From NCBI GenBank assembly GCA_006384855.1, contig VCJN01000157.1, forward strand, positions 1-64,000: a stretch of DNA of 64,000 bases, given 5' to 3'. Positions 1 to 9,614 of this stretch are shown here, piece by piece (the stretch's first letter is position 1; each line of letters starts with the position of its first letter). The position numbers were made by a program, and so were the translations under genes. Under the pieces are notes generated by a model. It did no database searches. It was given only the letters and a program-made list of their open reading frames with translations, and was not told the DNA's origin. The stretch comes from Tetraselmis striata. Its lineage: Eukaryota; Chlorophyta; Chlorodendrophyceae; Chlorodendrales; Chlorodendraceae.

Positions 1-240
1 TCCGAGCCGCTGGCATCCGGCACGCCCTCACCACCGCCTAATGCTAGCGCCAGTCCAGAGAGTGTGGCTGCCGACGCGCCGGCTCCCTGCCCGCCGCTCT
101 CCCCCGCGTGGCTATCGCTAGGCGTAGGCAAGCCCTCGGCCGCGCGCATCGCCAGCGGCAGCCGCCAAACTCGGCGACATGTCTGCCGCTGGCGGGCCCT
201 GCCCCTGACCCGCCACTTACTGCGTATCGGCCCAGCTAGG
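1..240. repeat. Left copy of a flanking direct duplication
   Basis: This stretch is nearly repeated at about 2496-2740 (for example the shared string CCGAGCCGCTGGCATCCGG, and later GCCGACGCGCCGGCTCCCTG). The two copies differ by scattered substitutions and bracket the satellite array. The copy probably begins before the window edge. No gene is recognised in it. Confidence 0.75.
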
Positions 241-244
241 TCCA

Positions 245-2340
245 ATGGCCAGGGCCGCCACGCGACGAGAGCGTTTGGCATGCGGGTTAGGAGCAGCGCC
301 GCGAGGGGGTTCGTCGCTCGGGCCAGCTTTTGCGCTTGGGGTCTGCGGGGGCCAACGTGCGATGGCGACTCAATTAGCATGCCGTAAAAGTAACGAGTGC
401 GCAACGGCAACAAAGGTGCAGCGGGTCCAACCCACCTTGGCGACATGAGGCGCCCCTGTCGAGGCCGGCTGCGACTCGGGAGCAGCGCTTCGAGGGGGTG
501 CGTCGCTCGGGCAAGCCTCTGCGCTCGGGGTATGCGGGGCCAACGTGCGATTTCGACTCTATTAGCGAGCCGTAAAAGTAATAGGTGCGCAATGGCAACA
601 CGTGCAACGGGGCCAACCCACCTTGACGACTCGCGTCGCCCTTGTCGAGGCCGGCTGCGGCTCGGCAGCAGGCACGCGAGGGGGTGCGTCAACACGACTG
701 CCATACAACACGACTGCCACTCCGAGTACCAGGTCACCCAGGCGCGCATTGTCGCGTATACCAACAGTAGGCGAGGATTGCTGCCCAAACCTTGTCGCTT
801 CTTGCAAGCCGTCCACATAGTTTGTTGTCGACTGAAGTGCGTTTCTGCGGGCGACAATGGGGTTTCTTGCGACTGCGACGAGTCCATAAGGTGCCGGCAG
901 TGCAGCCACCTTTATCTATGGCGGGCACTTTTGCATACATCACCAGGGTCTCAGGCTCCGCTGCGCCCGGCACCACTTCAGCGGTGCCCACCCCATAGTA
1001 GAGCTGGCGATCCTGCGCTCCGCCCTCTTCCTCACGTCCTGGGGAACGATGGACCAGGACCGCGGCGGCTTGACTGCAGCGGATGGGACGGACTTGTGCG
1101 GTGCTCCGGGGGAGGTGGGTGAAGAGGAAGTGACGGGAGTGGCAATAATCGGCGGCGGGGTCGCTCCTCACGGCCGCGCTGGGAGCCAGCACCACCCTGC
1201 CCGCGTTTGCCCTTGCCTTTTCCCCCTTTTTGCTTCTCCCGGCCTGCACAGGCGTCACCAAAGGATTGCCGCAACTGTGAGCAAACTGTGAGGGTCGTTC
1301 GAGCCTTTTGCAGCGGGGGCAGCGGGTGCGTCGCTCGTGCCAGATTTTGCAGTCGGGAGGTATGGGTCGAATGTGCGATGGCGTCTACATAATCAGCAAG
1401 TCGGAAACTAATAAAAAACCCAGCATAGCCTTACATCGCAGCAAGGCCGCCCACCTTGAGACTGGCGTCGCTTCTTTTGAGGCCGGTTGCGACTCGCCGA
1501 CAGCAAGGCGAGGGGGTGCGTCGCTCGTGCAGCTAGCAGTCGGGGGGGGGGGGGGGGGTCGAACGCGCGATGGCGACATATTTAGTAAGCCATAAGAATG
1601 CAAAGGTGGATAACATCATTATGTCGCAGCAAGGCCGCCCGCCTTGGCGACGTGCGTCGCCCCGGTTGAAGCCGGCTGCGACTCGTCAGCATCGGGCGAG
1701 GGGATGCGTCGCTCGTGCAAGGTTTGGGACTCGGGGGCTATCGGTGGAACGTGCGATGGCGGCATAATAATTAGCAAGCCGGAAATTGCAAAAGCCTAGC
1801 TTAACCTTACATCGCAGCAAAGCCGCCCACCCTTGCGACTGGTGGCGCATGCGAGCCGGCGGCGACTCGTCGGCAGCAAGGCGAAGGGGGTGCGTCGCTT
1901 GTGCCACGTTTTGCACTCGGGGGCTGTGGGTGGAACGTGCGATGGCGACATAATTAGCCAGTCGAAAACTAAAACAGCCTAGCATAGCCTTACATCGAAG
2001 CAAGGCCGCCCACCGTGGCGACTGGCGTCGCTTCATTTGAGGCCGGCTGCGACTCGTCGGCAGCAAGGCAAGGGGGTGCGTCGCTCGTGCTTTGCAATCG
2101 GGGGCTGTGGGTCGAACGCGCGATGGCGACATAATTAGCAAGCCGAAAACAACAGAAGCCCAGGATAACCTTACATCGCAGCAAGGCCGCCCACCTTGGC
2201 GACTGGCGTTGCTTCATTTGAGGCCGGCTGCAACTCGTCGGCAGCGGGGGCAGGGAGTGCGTTGCTCGTGCTAGTTTTTGGAGTCGGGGGCTGTCAGTCG
2301 AACGTGTAATGGCGACATAATTAGCAAGCCGTATAAAAAT
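245..2340. repeat. Satellite array, about 185-bp unit, about 8 copies
   Basis: A unit recognisable by GCGATGGCGACATAATTAG and GCAAGGCCGCCCACCTTG recurs with its GTGCGATGGCGAC-like anchor near 357, 544, 1373, 1564, 1751, 1938, 2119 and 2304. Spacings are 181-191 bp, apart from one 829-bp gap in which 690-1290 is mostly unrelated sequence. Copies are diverged, with substitutions and small indels. Short open frames through the array are by-products of the repeat. The array could be subtelomeric, pericentromeric or simply a local minisatellite; nothing here decides between them. Confidence 0.8.
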
Positions 2341-2489
2341 GCAAAGGTGCACCACACTACCACAGCATTACATCACAGCACGGCCACAACCTCCTCCACA
2401 CCCCCCCCCCCCCCCCCCCGCCCCCCGCCCTCCATCCCGCCTATTCCACAGCTCTTACCGTGAGCATGGTGGTTGTCGCGCCTTTACCA

Positions 2490-2765
2490 GCCTCCGAGCC
2501 GCTGGCATCCGGCACGCCCCCACCCCCGCCTAATGCGAGCGCAAGTCCACAGGGTGTGGCTGCCGACGCGCCGGCTCCCTGCCCGCCGCTCTCCCCAGCA
2601 TGGCTATCGCTATGCGTAGGCCAGCCCTCGCCCGCATTGCCAGCGACAGCCAAGCTCGGCGACATGTCTGCCGCTGGCGGCGGGCCCTGCCCCTGACCCG
2701 CCACTGACTGCGTATCGGCCCGGCTAGGTCCAACGGCAAGGGCCGCCACGCGACGAGAGCGTTGG
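2490..2765. repeat. Right copy of the flanking direct duplication
   Basis: It matches 1-240 over most of its length, with substitutions. The two copies enclose the satellite, so the array may have been amplified inside a larger duplicated unit of about 2.5 kb, of which the next unit starts here. A poly-C run precedes it at about 2401-2420. Confidence 0.7.
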
Positions 2766-3608
2766 GTGGGGGCACGTCGAGCAGACGCAGCCCTTGGTCG
2801 AGCGGGTCGGGCGGACCGGCTGGCAGACTCTCGAGAGGGTGGCCGCGTGCGGGGGGGAAGCGGGGGGGGGGGGGGGGGGGGTTGCTAGGCACCTCCATCG
2901 CGATGGGACCTACCCCAGCCTGCATGGCAGTAACCGATAGCGTGAGCTGCAAGTCTCTATAGCTGCCTACTCACCAGCCGTGCAGAACTACGCCGAAGGT
3001 AGGCGGAGTCCATTCATGTCACGGATCCGGGCGTTCGCGCCTTTTTGTGTAAGTTAAGACCCTGCATGCCTGTGTCGCGTGGGATCCTTTCCTATGAATA
3101 GTCGCTAACTGTCTGCCACGGCCCGGTTTGGGTTCTGGGCAGCCTTGGCGGTGGTGGAAAGGTATACTAGTAGCGACTAGTAGTACTGCGCAGCCCCCCC
3201 TCCACTCGAGTGGGCGGGATAAGGGATGGCGGCGGCGACGGCGAGTACAGTACTTTGCGCTGTATATGTATGTCTGTAGTACATTGTTTGGCGCGTGAGC
3301 TAGTAAATTGTCCCATTTTCAGTGAGTCAAAAGTGAAGTATAGTGGCCTCTACCGTTTACGCTATAATATTGCGCTTTTCTCGCGGACTTCACGTCGTGG
3401 CAAATGCCGGAAAGGCCATGTGCCGCCCACTCGTGTGCGGCGTGACTGGAGTCGCCCCCAGAGCAACGTGCCACGTGATCAGCGGGGTATAAATAAATAC
3501 TCTACACCGCTAGATGAACACAAGCCGCTTAAAACCGGCCCCAACGGGATACCCGTACCCTGCTGTGTACTACCGCCTGTACTCTACTAGCGACTAGAGC
3601 TGCCATTC
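2766..3608. other. Spacer without a recognised gene
   Basis: It holds a G-run at about 2862-2881 and the dispersed-repeat fragment described at 3378-3490. I see no exon pattern. It ends at the target duplication of the LTR element. Confidence 0.5.
3378..3490 (-). repeat. Fragment of a retroelement also present at 51.3 kb
   Basis: About 110 bp beginning CGCGGACTTCACGTCGTGGC matches 51314-51432 with few differences. The 51.3 kb copy is continuous with a retroelement C-terminal coding remnant on the minus strand, so this is probably a small piece of the same family. Confidence 0.6.
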
Positions 3609-4103
3609 TGTCGGAGGGAGATTGTCGAAGTGATGGCTGAGTGGCACTGTCACTGATGGAAAGAGAGTCGGCGTGTATGCGTCGAATCACGTCGAGTGCC
3701 AGCAAGCGAGATGCAAACTGGGAAGGCAAAGGGCTGCTATGAGCCGTGGGCGATGGACGAAAGGTAGTCGCTGTCGCCGTGGTGATGGCTGAGTGGCACT
3801 GTCACGAGAGAGAAAGGGTGAGTCGGAATATTTCTGGAAAAGCAGTTGACTGAATTACAAGGAACCGAGGCTGGCAATTTATACCAGCCGGCTAGGTGTC
3901 AATTAAGACGGACACCTCTCCGTCTAAGAAGGCCAACTGGCAAAGATGCCTAGGTGCCATGCTTTGGTAACAATTGGGTGTCGTACTTCTGCCATAGGGT
4001 CCAAATTAGGCACATGTACGGCAGCCAGTTGTTCACTGGAAAAATGCGGATTTCACAGAGAGAAAAAGCGGATTCAGGGTACCGGGGTACCCTGGGTCCA
4101 ACA
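3609..4103 (-). repeat. 3' LTR of the 3609-8400 element
   Basis: 495 bp, TGTCGG...CCAACA on the plus strand. It is preceded by the target duplication CATTC at 3604-3608. No difference from the other LTR was seen when the two were read side by side. Confidence 0.9.
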
Positions 4104-4347
4104 CCCCTCCTCATCCTGTGGAATCCCGCGGGCGCAGGACTGATGGCGGCAGGGGCGCAACGCAAGGCTCCTCGGATGACCCCATCAGGAAAGCGCAGAA
4201 ATGAAGAAAGGTAGTCAGCGGCAGCGCTTTAGCGAAGAATTCGGCCAGGTGGGCCGGGGTAGGCGTAGTGCATGTAGATGATGCCGTCTTAGTAGAGTTG
4301 GGCCCCATACTGAAACCGGAGGTCAATGTGGCGTTGCGCGCATGTAA

Positions 4348-7300
4348 TCATACCATGTTGCACTTGAACGATGCATGCGCGGTTGTCCCCGCATACTTGC
4401 ACCGGGGCATCAGTGGGGTGGCAGAGCTTGGCGTAGAAGAACGCGAATAACCGCCAGACATATGCAGACCACGCAGAGCGCCACGAACTCCGCTGCGGCA
4501 GTAGACATGGCCACGCTGCCTCCGAACCTGCGCACGGTAGGTGACTGCAGTGTTATGAAAGTTGGCATTCAGCGTGCAGGGCAGGCGGCGAGGCTTGCTC
4601 TCCGTCATGTGAAAGGTAGTCAGAATGTCAACGATGCAGGTTTCCCGATGAAGATGGATCACGCTGCCCGGCTTTGAGCTGATGAAGCCGAAGTCATGTA
4701 GAAAGGAAGAAAAGCACAGAAACCATGCCTTGGATGCCTGCGGCAGGTCGTAGAGTGCCTCAACGGGATGCCAAGCCCGGTCCTTATGGCCACAGCCGAG
4801 GGGGAGGTAGTCATAGGCATAGGTCTCGTTGGTGGTGAGAAGATTGCCGCAAACGATCACGCCGGCCTCGCGCTTGATGTTGCCATCCTCGTGCTGCGCC
4901 GCAAAGGCCCACGCCGTCCGTTGGATGACCGCTGACTCGTTGTCGCATCGAAACTCAGGGACGTTGATCCAGACGAAAAGTGCCATCGTGGTGATAGAGT
5001 TGATCTCATGGTTCACGGACTTCTTCCAGTCATTGGGACGAGTGCTGGAGATATCCTCCTGATAGTTGCGCGGCGCCGTGGACACGCGGACAGTGGGTGC
5101 TGGTAGGGCGAGGGCTGTCAGCCGCGCTGAGCGGGGGCGCACAACCGCCGCGATCGCGGATGCCACCAGTGTTGGGTGGTAGTCGCTGAGGTCGACATAG
5201 TGGGAAGTCAGTTGTGCCTGTTTGCTGGTGTGAGGAGCCGACAGTACCGTGGCGTCCCCCTCCTGATGGTGCGGAGGGTGCTGCTCGGTGTGATGTGGAG
5301 GTGGGGGCCCCTCCTGCGGCGAAGCAAGCGCCGCCGATGGCAGCATGGGTGGCGGTGCGTGGGGCCCCTCCTGCTGGCCCGAGGGTTGAAACGCGTCCAT
5401 CAGGTAGTCAGCGTTGGAGAAGTGAAAGGCCGGCATAGAGAGAGGCGGGGCCTTGCGCCCGGTAGCCGGGTTGTAGATGCGGCGGCCACTGAAGGGGCCG
5501 GGGTCGGCGAGGTTGATGGCGGCGACGTTGTTGCCGCAGTTCCGGATGTCTTGCGGTTGAGCGATAAAGGTCCACAGGAGGGTGTCGCGGTGAGCCGCCG
5601 AGCCGCAGGACGCCGCGCGCACGATGTTGCATGCGCCAAGTGAGGAGAGTACTTCAGGTAAGGCCAGCGCGTCTGGAAATATATTCTGCAAAATATAGCG
5701 CAGTGGTGTGAGCTGAGAAGACAGGTAGAAGCGGGTGAAACCGATGACGGAGGCAAAGGCACGAGAGCGATGGTCATGCCAGTCAAGGCGTGAGCCCGTG
5801 CGTGACCATGGTTGACACGGTGCGCTTGACACGACGAAGGTGAACGGGCGCAGCCGCTCCAGCTCCGTGATGGTGATGTCGTTGATGTTCATGGGGGTCC
5901 CGTCATGACAGTCCTGAAATGCTGATGGAGGCAGGCGGTCCGGGTATTTGCTGCTGATGACCTGTAGGTGATGTGGCCACATAGTGCGAGCCTCCGTTGA
6001 TGGGTCGGCGCCGATGAACGCGTGGATGGAGAAGCCGTATTCCACCACAGCCTCCACCTCAAATGCCGATGGGCCATGGCAGGGCGAGAAGAGATGTTCG
6101 ATCACCAAAGAAGAGCTCGGCATATGGAGGAGCGGGGCAGCGGTGAGTATCGGGAGCGGCGGTGGCAGGTCTCCACGTAGGGCGCCCTGCCCCGTATGAA
6201 CGTCGTGGGCCGCCAGTGCCGTTGAGGCTGGGAATGCGGGTGAAGCGAGGCATAGAGGTCGAATTGGGGTGGGAATGGGTTGAGAGTGGAAGTGGCGGGC
6301 ACGCCATGGGTCTGAGAACGGGAACTGGAAGTTGTCGTCAGAGTTGGAGTAGGGGACGTGCCAGGATTCATGAAATTCATCGGCTTCGTCGTCCTCGCCC
6401 TCCCCCTCCTGCGCTCCGGTGGCTGCCCCTCCTGGGGCGTTGGTGGTGGAGGTGAGCATGACAGGCAGGCCGCTGTGGTGTGGTGCCAACGAGGACACAC
6501 CAATTAACGGGTAGGCCTCCTGGCATCCTGGCGGCTGCTGGTCGGAGTCGTTGTTGGCCGGGTGATGTCCGTGGTGGTGATGTCCGCCCGGGGAGACGAA
6601 GCCGAATGGCTGGTGATGGCGCTGCAGGTCGTCGTTGTCGCTCTGGATGGGCCAATATTGCTGCCGCTGGGGCCTGTTTTGATGGTTGTAGTCGTTGCGC
6701 AGGTTGTGGGCATAGTTGTCGTTGACGTGACGCTCCGCAGGCGCGCGCTGACAGTGACCATAGCTAGGGTTGTTCATGGTGCTGGGTGGGGCGGTGTCAC
6801 CCAGGAGACGCAGGCCGTTGGCATGGCGCCTGGCCAAACACTGCTGCTGAGCATGGCCTGGACGGTCACACCTGCTGCAGACAATGTTGGGCCTGGTGGC
6901 ATGTAGTTGGTCCCTGGGGTCGCAGAAATTGAGGGTTGGCGTGCGTGAACGGGCGCGCTGCTGACGCTGACGCGTGCGCGCCTCCATGTTCTGTCCGGCA
7001 CTTATGATGGTTGCCAGCCGCTTGGTGACATTGGCTGCCGAGATGGTGGCGTCGACAATGTGATCGTATGCTGGGTGAAGTCCTGGGATGAGGTAGTTGA
7101 TGGCCACGTACTCGAATGTCCACTGGCCATGTGCCTTGCGCAACAAATTCCAGAGGTTCCGGCAGCGGCGAACGTACACCTGGACCGGCTCATTTGGGAG
7201 CTGGCCTGCTGTGATTTCTTCCTCCAAGCGCATGCGCTCCTCTATGGCCGAGCCCTGGAGTTCAGTAAATAGGGGCGTCCAGGCCGCATATCCACACTTC

Positions 7301-7731
7301 CTGGTGTCCATGCAGATGCTGTTGACGATGGCCAGCGCCATGGGATAATGTGCCGTTGCGTGGCGCAGGGCTGCCAGAAGGATGATTTGTTCCTGACGGG
7401 TGCCTTTGCCCTTGGTGGTGTCAAGGTAGCCGGCGCTGCCGAGAGCGATCTTGATAGCTTGAGCGTTGTCCCGCGTAGAGATGGTATTGTCCCAGATGGG
7501 GACGTTCTTGAGGTCGAGTGTTGGCTTCACTGCAGTTGGCTTGATATGCTGGATGTCACCTGAGTCACTGTCTGATGCCTCGTCCATGCTGAAGGTGTCG
7601 TCAGAACTGGTATCATCACGGAAGTCAGGCGGTGGCGGGGCGTCGCCAGGGTCCGGCTTGATCGCACTTTGCCGAGCCAGATTGGCCAGGGGGGTGTTCA
7701 TCATGCCGGTGGTGCTGATGCTAGTAGACAT
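4348..7731 (-). CDS. Gag / methyltransferase-like / reverse-transcriptase polyprotein of the LTR element
   Basis: A long open frame on the minus strand fills the internal region. The frame opens inside the LTR, but the Met at 7731 (MSTSIST) is the first convincing start. In order it shows: an acidic N-terminus; a Gag-like helical region of the Copia type; a CCHC zinc knuckle (CSRCDRPGHAQQQC) near 6880; a Gln/His/Pro-rich linker; a C5-cytosine-methyltransferase-like region at about 6111-5551, with APCQPWSRTG (the catalytic PCQ motif IV) and a motif-VIII-like HRDTLLWTF; a second Pro/His-rich linker; and a Copia reverse-transcriptase region at about 5073-4621, recognisable by ALYDLPQASKAW. Methyltransferase domains inside LTR-element polyproteins have been reported in dinoflagellates and charophyte algae (recalled, not checked). 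Whether this domain is active cannot be judged here. Confidence 0.8.
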   Translation of the reverse strand: MSTSISTTGMMNTPLANLARQSAIKPDPGDAPPPPDFRDDTSSDDTFSMDEASDSDSGDIQHIKPTAVKPTLDLKNVPIWDNTISTRDNAQAIKIALGSAGYLDTTKGKGTRQEQIILLAALRHATAHYPMALAIVNSICMDTRKCGYAAWTPLFTELQGSAIEERMRLEEEITAGQLPNEPVQVYVRRCRNLWNLLRKAHGQWTFEYVAINYLIPGLHPAYDHIVDATISAANVTKRLATIISAGQNMEARTRQRQQRARSRTPTLNFCDPRDQLHATRPNIVCSRCDRPGHAQQQCLARRHANGLRLLGDTAPPSTMNNPSYGHCQRAPAERHVNDNYAHNLRNDYNHQNRPQRQQYWPIQSDNDDLQRHHQPFGFVSPGGHHHHGHHPANNDSDQQPPGCQEAYPLIGVSSLAPHHSGLPVMLTSTTNAPGGAATGAQEGEGEDDEADEFHESWHVPYSNSDDNFQFPFSDPWRARHFHSQPIPTPIRPLCLASPAFPASTALAAHDVHTGQGALRGDLPPPLPILTAAPLLHMPSSSLVIEHLFSPCHGPSAFEVEAVVEYGFSIHAFIGADPSTEARTMWPHHLQVISSKYPDRLPPSAFQDCHDGTPMNINDITITELERLRPFTFVVSSAPCQPWSRTGSRLDWHDHRSRAFASVIGFTRFYLSSQLTPLRYILQNIFPDALALPEVLSSLGACNIVRAASCGSAAHRDTLLWTFIAQPQDIRNCGNNVAAINLADPGPFSGRRIYNPATGRKAPPLSMPAFHFSNADYLMDAFQPSGQQEGPHAPPPMLPSAALASPQEGPPPPHHTEQHPPHHQEGDATVLSAPHTSKQAQLTSHYVDLSDYHPTLVASAIAAVVRPRSARLTALALPAPTVRVSTAPRNYQEDISSTRPNDWKKSVNHEINSITTMALFVWINVPEFRCDNESAVIQRTAWAFAAQHEDGNIKREAGVIVCGNLLTTNETYAYDYLPLGCGHKDRAWHPVEALYDLPQASKAWFLCFSSFLHDFGFISSKPGSVIHLHRETCIVDILTTFHMTESKPRRLPCTLNANFHNTAVTYRAQVRRQRGHVYCRSGVRGALRGLHMSGGYSRSSTPSSATPLMPRCKYAGTTAHASFKCNMV

Positions 7732-7905
7732 CGCGAAGGTGGAAGATGTATAACTGTAGGGTGGGCGGGTGGGAAGAAAAATCTCGTCGCACGTCGCCGT
7801 CGATCGTTGAAAACTGTCGAGGGTCGAGATACACGCAGGTTGAAGCCTCTGGCAGGCGTCGAGCACGGGGCAAGACGTCGAACCAAAGGAGAGGGCCCAA
7901 AAACC

Positions 7906-8400
7906 TGTCGGAGGGAGATTGTCGAAGTGATGGCTGAGTGGCACTGTCACTGATGGAAAGAGAGTCGGCGTGTATGCGTCGAATCACGTCGAGTGCCAGC
8001 AAGCGAGATGCAAACTGGGAAGGCAAAGGGCTGCTATGAGCCGTGGGCGATGGACGAAAGGTAGTCGCTGTCGCCGTGGTGATGGCTGAGTGGCACTGTC
8101 ACGAGAGAGAAAGGGTGAGTCGGAATATTTCTGGAAAAGCAGTTGACTGAATTACAAGGAACCGAGGCTGGCAATTTATACCAGCCGGCTAGGTGTCAAT
8201 TAAGACGGACACCTCTCCGTCTAAGAAGGCCAACTGGCAAAGATGCCTAGGTGCCATGCTTTGGTAACAATTGGGTGTCGTACTTCTGCCATAGGGTCCA
8301 AATTAGGCACATGTACGGCAGCCAGTTGTTCACTGGAAAAATGCGGATTTCACAGAGAGAAAAAGCGGATTCAGGGTACCGGGGTACCCTGGGTCCAACA
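7906..8400 (-). repeat. 5' LTR of the 3609-8400 element
   Basis: 495 bp, followed by the second CATTC copy at 8401-8405. As the element reads on the minus strand, this is the upstream LTR and should contain its promoter. The AT-rich string GGCAATTTATACC inside it could supply a TATA-like site, but this was not tested. Confidence 0.9.
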
Positions 8401-9614
8401 CATTCTATATATTCATGCGATTAAGTACGATTGTCTCTGCATCTTATAATTGCTACTAAACACATATTTATTGTTATTATAAATAGAAATAAGGATGAAC
8501 TGTACCTGTAGCTGGAGGTCAGCGATGGCTTTGGCTTTATTACAGACTAAATCCTTTACATATGTTTCCAGTCCTGTCCGAGGACCGGGAAGATCCTTGG
8601 AGGTCTACTGCTCCTGGTACCGCCTGTAGTGGCATGTCTTGGTTTCAATGCCAGTCCTGTCCGGGGGCGGGAAAAAAGCATGTCGTGGACGTTGTCCTTT
8701 GTGATCCAACGGTAGTGCACGCCGACGTGTACGCAGTTGCGACCATCACAGCGTCATCTGTAGCGTGATTTGCTGCCGGAAAGCTAGTTCTAGGTACTTC
8801 TCCGACACCTCATGCCGATCTCGCCGGGTGCATGTTACCGAGCAATAGACGGATGGGGTGCCTCCAGAACTAGCGCCTTGCAGGCTCTGCAATGCACGCT
8901 GGCATACGACGGGGCGTAATCAGGTCAGGGACCCTCTGCCGGTTCGTCCGACGACCGCGAGCGAAGGTACCAGTACGCATATCGCGATCATGCGTGGCGC
9001 GACCACGGTACGAGGGTACTTGGGGTGTCCCTCGTAGAGATTTAGGTTATAGCGAGCGCGATACACGCCAGCATACAGCGGCGCCTGAAATGTAAACACA
9101 AGCTGGTCCAGCCAGGTGAGCGCTGGCGTGTACGCAGTTGCGCGCATTGCGCAGCACCCGTAGCGGCTGATCCGGCAAGCTATATGCGTACTTCTCCGAC
9201 CCTCATGCCGATCTCCACGGGTACGTATAACCGATACATTGCTGGAGCGCAAAGGGAAACTAGCGCCTCGCAGGTCATGCAAGGCACGCCGGCGTGTACG
9301 CGCTGCGTACAACGGGGCGTCATCAGCCGAGGGACCGTGGGACTGCTGGAGTAGAATTATTAACGACCTCCCGCGCGCAACTGCGCGTAACGACTCATTG
9401 CAAGCCAGCTGCGCCCGACGAACGTAAGGTGATGGTCGCTTGGCCGAGAGGGTTAGAGCGGGCGACAATGCCGAGGCTGACAGCGGCGTGATCACAGAGA
9501 ACGCCATCCAAGGCTTGACGCCCGCAGACCAACTGCACCGCGCTGTAGTGTGCCGACAGGCCGGTTTATCCGGGACAGTACAATTCCTCGTGCTGTCAAA
9601 GTACATCTGCGGCA
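8401..9614. other. Spacer upstream of the dynein-like gene, mostly repeats
   Basis: It begins with the second target-duplication copy and an AT-rich stretch. It contains GTCCTGTCCGAGGACCGGG (8572) and GTCCTGTCCGGGGGCGGG (8651), which resemble the end of a dispersed repeat family seen at 15.3, 40.0, 49.4, 50.3 and 51.6 kb. The duplicated block at 8711-9335 follows. The promoter of the downstream gene should lie at the right end, but no clear element is visible. Confidence 0.5.
8711..9335. repeat. Diverged tandem duplication, about 410-bp spacing
   Basis: The segments 8711-8925 and 9125-9330 share an ordered series of blocks: GTGTACGCAGTTGCG, then GTACTTCTCCGAC with CTCATGCCGATCTC, then AACTAGCGCC with GCAGG, then an ACGGGGCGT block. 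They differ by many substitutions and small indels. No coding potential was recognised. Confidence 0.65.

Larger units (their letters stand above)
3609..8400 (-). mobile_element. Young Copia-type LTR retrotransposon carrying a cytosine-methyltransferase-like domain
   Basis: The element is 4,792 bp. It is bounded by two 495-bp direct repeats (3609-4103 and 7906-8400) that look identical by eye, with TG...CA ends, and by a 5-bp target duplication CATTC (3604-3608 and 8401-8405). Identical LTRs imply a very recent insertion. Read on the minus strand, the internal region codes for one long polyprotein. A purine-rich stretch (GAGGAGGGG) directly abuts the 3' LTR, as a polypurine tract should. I recognise Gag with a zinc knuckle, a C5 cytosine-methyltransferase-like domain and Copia-type reverse transcriptase, but no protease or integrase. 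It therefore looks non-autonomous, although its ends are intact. I could not assign the primer-binding site to a tRNA. Confidence 0.9.

Noticed and set aside
4375-7563. Plus-strand ORFs of 70-155 codons across the LTR element
   Set aside because: They are antisense to the element's polyprotein.
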